Below, piece by piece: positions 58,748-64,000 of a stretch of 64,000 nucleotides of DNA. This stretch comes from Ifrita kowaldi (Eukaryota > Chordata > Aves > Passeriformes > Cinclosomatidae). Both the position numbers and the translations under genes were made by a program. Location of the stretch: assembly GCA_013398055.1 (NCBI GenBank), contig VZRS01001510.1, positions 186,001-250,000 of the forward strand. Direction: 5' to 3'. Every line of letters starts with the position of its first letter. Within the stretch, counting starts at the first letter, position 1. Under the pieces are notes generated by a model. It saw only the letters and a list, made by a program, of their open reading frames with translations. It ran no database searches and was not told where the DNA came from.

Positions 58748-61700
58748 CTTCAGTCCTTGACAGACTGCTTCATGACTACTGTCTTTCCTCAATTCCCCCC
58801 AAACCTTGTTTTGCATCTGCTGCTGTTGGTCAGTGCTGGAGGCTGGTTCTCCTAACTGGACCAGTGAGCCTGGCCCACTGTGTCCCCTTCCAAGTTCACG
58901 ATGTTAACATCACAGAATGTGATGAGATAAGCAATATATGGTACTTTATCAGCTTCTGCTTTTCTGCATGTGTTTTGACAGACAATGCACCACATGAAAT
59001 CCTTTCCTGCTGAATTAATTACTCAGCCTTTAGGGGAAGATGCAGCAATAGTGCTTGGGCGAGCTGAGCCCCACCCACCCCTTGGCCATCATTCTGCCTG
59101 GAGAAGCTCTCTTGTCCATGCACCCATCTCTCTTCTCCTTGTCTTTCCCTCTGCCTTTGGGGATAAGGATACCACTTCAGCACAGTGCTTCTGGGTTTGT
59201 AAATGAAAATTCCCATTTGTTATGATAATATGCCCTGTGTGATTGTTTGGATGTACTTTGCCAGGCAGTAGCAGGTGGCATTCTGCAGTAAACAGCCTGA
59301 TTTTTTAACTAGTTACCATAGCAGAAAACTGTAATAATTTCCCTAGACAAAGTCTTGGCGTCACTGAACACTGTGGGGATTTTACCACCATCAAAGGGAT
59401 CTGGGTCAGCACTCATTCACTGCTTTCTTTTTTCTTTCTCCCCCTGACCTTGGCAACTTTGAGGAAGATTTGCCCTCCTGGGACAGAGATGCCGATCTGA
59501 TTGTATTGCTGAATGTTGCCTCCTGCAACAAACGGGGTTATTAACAGTCTTGGTCAGAGCCATTTCATTAGTTAAAATGTTGTGAAATTCTAATACCAAG
59601 GTTTTATAACTGAAAGGATTTGGAAACCTTAGTTACAGAGTCACTGCTTCTGTCTAGACTGTGGAAAGAAAAGAGTGAGTGTTACACTGTGAAGTGGTAG
59701 CTTAGTTTTTGGCAAGAAGTAACAAAATGTCCTAAGAAAACTGTCTTTGTTATGAAGATCAGTTCATATATAAATGCACAACTGTACTGTCAGCTAGCGG
59801 ATGATCATTACAAACACTTCTGCAAGGAGTGTATGGAAAATTTATACTGTGAATTTTCCCAAAATGTAGTCTAAATCTGAGAAGGCTGTTTTAAAGCAAA
59901 TACAATATTAAAAAGTTTCAAAGCCATTAGTTTTAAACTGTGCATTATTTATATGGAAAATATTGCTTTTGCCTATTTCATGTAAAAATTAATCCAACTT
60001 GCTGACACTTGCAACAATCATTTTTTGTTTCATTTTGGCACAGTCAGTTACTGGAGGCTTTTAGCACCATTGTAAGGGATAATAAGGTCATTTTCCTCCC
60101 ACATTGCTGTTTTTTGCTAATTTGTCTGTATGTGTAACCTTCCGAAAGTAGCTTGGCCTTAGCTGTCCTTGTACTTAGAAAGTTTTCCTTGACATCTTTG
60201 CAAAAGTTTCCTCACTGAAAATCAAGCTGAGTTATTTCTTATGTCTTCTTGATGAGGCTGGCCAAGACCTGATCCAAAATCTCTTTATACAAGCCTTTTA
60301 TATACTGAAAGAATATTCTTCATTTTACTTTTGTTCTCTTTTTCCAAAGAGGTTTGTCCTTCCTTTTTTATTTCTTCAAATTGTCTGTGTCTTCTTTTTA
60401 AATAACTGAACAAAGTAGTTCTGTAAAAGTTCCACTCATATTGATGAAAGAATGATTGTGTTTGAACATTTTAACAAATGAATGATTATTTTATTTTTGT
60501 TTAAAAATTGCTGACTCATACTGTTTAGTGGCTATATCTTTTTAGTTGTAGTGTCATTCCAACTTTCCTCATGTGTACCTGAAAAAAAATGCACTAAAAG
60601 GAAAAAATAAAACTAAAACCACAAAAGTAATGAGTTTCACATGGAGAAGAAATGTAAATTAAATGCTGCTTATTTAAGGAAACTGTTTGAGCCACTCTCA
60701 AAGCTCATTATTTTTTTCCACACCTGCTGTCATCATTATGTTTTAATCTGTGACTATATGTAAGGCATGCTTTCCAGCCAAATAGAAAAATGTGGACTTT
60801 GTTTTGCTTCACAGTTGCACCAATATGAAAAATACAGGATGGAGCTGTTGTTTTTCTGGTGGAGATCAAGAATGTATCACATGTCCAGAGGAGCGTATCA
60901 CCTAAAATCAGCAACTTAATGTGTAAATACACAGTGGGCATATTGCTGGCTAGAGAAAGGAAGATGGAAAATGAATGAAGTTACAAAAAGTTGTAATACA
61001 TTACCTGTTTAATTGGATGATGGGGCTTACATTTCTGTGCCCGACTTCTACAAATCAAATCTCCCTCCTTGCACTTCTGAGGAGGAGAGGTGGCTTTTGG
61101 ACGTTATGCTGCTGTAGAGGTTTCCACTTGAAAATGCATTCAGACATTTTTAGTTAAGATAATGGAGCATTTGGAGATGGGCTGTGCAGTATTGGGTGTG
61201 TCAGGGAGGAGCAGTGGTCCCGGGTGGGGCTCCTGCTGGAGCTGCAGCCGGTGCCAGGGCCTGCCTGGGTCACCAGATAGCAGCCAGGAGCCATTGGAGC
61301 ATCTGCTGGAAAGGGGTTCCCTCCCAGGTTTGCCCCTCTGGTGCTGGCATCTGCTGTTGGATGGACTGGGCTGGTGGGAAGATAACCCTCTTTGGAAGGT
61401 GCAGTGCCCAAATACGTGAAGAGTTGTCTTCCAAGTGAACTACTCTTAATGTCCTTAGAAAAGGACTTGGCTGTGGCCTTCTCCCAAGTTCAAATCTCTG
61501 AAGTGGTTGCGGAAGGGTCTGGTGCAAGGAGTGCAGGCAAGGCCAGGCAGGCAGCACCTAGCTCTGTTCTCCTGCATGACACGGTTGCATGGTGGTTTGC
61601 ATCACCTGCAGAGTTCTTCTGCTCCTCTCAGCTGGTGGTTAGGACACGTTTGTACTTGTCCTCTCTATTTTCAGGGTGACAAACACCCGTCGACTTGAGT

Positions 61701-64000
61701 GTCATGAGTGCATTTAGCCTAGGAAACTTTCTGTAGCAGGGAAGCAGCTAGCTACAAATAACTTTGTTGCAGGGGAAAACTGATACTGATTGATTGTCTG
61801 ATGTCAGAGCATCAGTGAATAAACTCCGTAATAACTAGTTTATATTCACTGCTGCATTTTGTTTTCTGTAATAAACTGTTACAGTGGAAGAAAACCTAGC
61901 TGTTCAAAGATAGTTTTGATGCCATGGCACAGGTGGAATAAAGAAACATAACAGAAGTGGATGCTCTGCTAGTCAGGGTGGGCAGAGGAACTTGGAAGTC
62001 CAAGGATGTGAGTGGAAGAAAGCCCACATAAACCTGCAGGATGGCAGCACGGCCATCCGTCTGTCATGCAGGCACGGACCCAGGACTTCCTGAGCTCTCC
62101 TTGTCCGAGAGATTGGAAGCAGGCAGCTGCAGCAGACAATGTTACTCGTCTCCTAAGGCATGTCACACAAACTGTGAGAGCGATGCAGTGAGATAAGGGA
62201 GTGGGGAGAGCTAGGCAGGTGTGATGGCTGAGGATGTGTGACAGAGCATCTCCCCTGTGACAGGATCTAACCTCACTTGCAGCTCATGTTCCTGAGCATC
62301 CAGCTTCAAAACAATGCCTGCAGCAGAAAGCTACTGCAGGTGAACCAAGTGGGGCATGACCGGACCTGCCTCACATGGATAACTGGATGGGTTTTGGGGA
62401 CTCATTATTGGGCTTCAGTCAGAGCAGGAACAGGGAGTTGGGGAGTCGGGTGGGGTGGCTTGCATGAACCAGAGGAAGCAGCTTTGTGTTAAAGGAGAGA
62501 CACATCTGCAGGAGGGAGAATGGGGATGAAGAATAGTTGTATAGCAGATAAAATTTGTGGTGTGAGAATAATGGAAGATAGGAAGAGGAGAGGTGATGGA
62601 AAAGAATAGCTAGGAAAAGAACACAGGAAGTATAGGAAAGGAATCAATATATGGTGTAGTTTATGTTTTATAATTACTTGGTGAGAAAAAGGTAACTGTG
62701 AGATTTGTGTCTCTGAATGAGAGACATCTGTTGTATGTAATTTGGACAGCTCGATGGCACCCCCTCGTTACTCAGGTTGTAAAATACCTACCTGAATTGC
62801 TGCACCAGATTATGTCCATGAGGTATAGACATTATTTGAATTTTCAGTTAGGCTTTTCCTTTCAGAGTGGTAGCTTTTGTGTAGTAATGCCTGTATACAG
62901 ATGTTTCTTATCTTCTTGGAAAAGGAAGTAGCAGACTTATTTCAAGGCATGCAGGATGCACTTATCTGGTGCTGTCCTTTTTTCAATTACTGCAAGATGT
63001 GCAGCTTGTCACTAGGGAGGAAAGGCTTATTTTCAGGAAAAGTAGCAGTTGAAAATGTCAATGAGTATGTTATTTGGATTAAAAAAACCCAACAAAAAAA
63101 GCCAAACCTGAAACAATCATGCAGAATAGATTGCATCTCATATTTTCATGGCAAGAGAGGAGACATGCACATATTCTGGTTGCAAGAAGAGAGCAGTTAA
63201 TATGAGCACCCTGCTATCTCTGGCACTTATTGAAAAGGAGATGAACTAGTCTCTGAAATGCCTGGGCCATTCCACTAACTGCAGCAGGAACTTGGAGTAC
63301 TGGTTAATTTACCAAGTTAGCTCTGATCAAAGAATATGAATCCCACCCTCTCCCTGCCTGTCGATGCAGGTGCCCAGGGCAGAAGAGCCATCCAGTGGGT
63401 GTCCAGGCAGTGCTTTGGGAAGGTCTGGGTTGTGTGGAAGAACTGCTGTCTCTGAGTAGGAGTGAATACTGGCTCTTATGCACCATTTAATTGCTGCACA
63501 GATGGAGTCAAAATAGCATCTCAGGCTGACTTCTCCATGGTTGTTTATGGCTTGTAGCGGTTTCAGGAAACACTGCACTACTAATGTTGCTGAAATTCTT
63601 GGATAATGCCGTTTCCGTCACTTCGGGAGCCATTGTTCTGGTGTGTGAAGGGCTGCAAAGCATTTGTCTGACACAGGGAGAGCACAGAAATGGTGCAAAG
63701 ATGTAGTGGGTTTGGGTTTTTTTAAAGCTTTAGTTTTCTTATGATGTTTTTGCTTTGTGATCTATCACTCTGTACTTGTTACAGGGCTTAACCAGTAGAG
63801 TTTTATCAAAGCTTTTGGTTAACAGAGATTGTTTTTTTCTTCAAGAAGTTTGAAAATTACCAAGGTGTCCTCTTGGGATGGATTGGTTTTATAGACCACA
63901 GCAGCTTGTTGGTATGTTAGCAGCAAACATAGGTCTGCACATTGTGTCAAGAACCTGATGATTAGAACTGATCCAGAAGGTTCGTACATTTGTGGTGGAC

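Larger units (their letters stand above)
57441..64000 (+). other. Noncoding stretch to the window end
   Basis: No recognised gene. A GC-richer patch at about 61,190-61,430 is open in several frames on both strands, so the open frames reflect composition. An ancient LINE relic and an AAAC microsatellite are listed separately. Nothing marks a gene end or a further promoter before 64,000. Confidence 0.5.

Noticed and set aside
1..64000. CRISPR arrays, bacterial operons, tRNA or rRNA genes
   Set aside because: None is visible; the composition, CpG island and CR1 repeats show a vertebrate nuclear genome.

Overview
The window looks like avian nuclear DNA. It is gene-poor, and its only recognisable dispersed repeats are CR1-type LINE fragments ending in the 3' end typical of bird CR1. 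Short degenerate palindromic relics that I associate with sauropsid genomes are also present. I see no SINE or L1 of mammalian type. There is one sharp CpG island, and three N gaps show it is a draft assembly. I recognised no protein-coding gene. The only protein-level match is a decayed piece of CR1 reverse-transcriptase ORF2.

Layout. 1-19,300 is intergenic or upstream sequence with two CR1 fragments, AT-rich simple repeats, and a 338-bp direct duplication flanking a single N (14,071-14,747) that is probably an assembly error. About 19,320-20,300 is a CpG island with GC boxes, two consensus splice donors (19,373/19,374 and 19,753/19,754) and a 40-N gap beside a G-rich hexamer repeat. I read it as the promoter and untranslated first exon(s) of a plus-strand gene that I cannot name. 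From 20,300 to 64,000 the sequence looks like a long first intron or several introns. It is T-rich on the plus strand, has no recognised coding exon, and holds four CR1 pieces, one much older CR1/L3-like relic, several palindromic relics and one perfect 21-bp hairpin (31,611-31,660).

How the parts relate. The supported functional unit is the promoter and first exon driving transcription rightward. The excess of T runs over A runs downstream of the island, compared with upstream, agrees with that direction. The CR1 copies lie in both orientations and all end at, or close to, the CR1 3' terminus, as expected of 5'-truncated retroposition. Candidate exons downstream rest on splice-site consensus only and are weak. 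No new protein system is visible; what deserves a second look is mostly structural.
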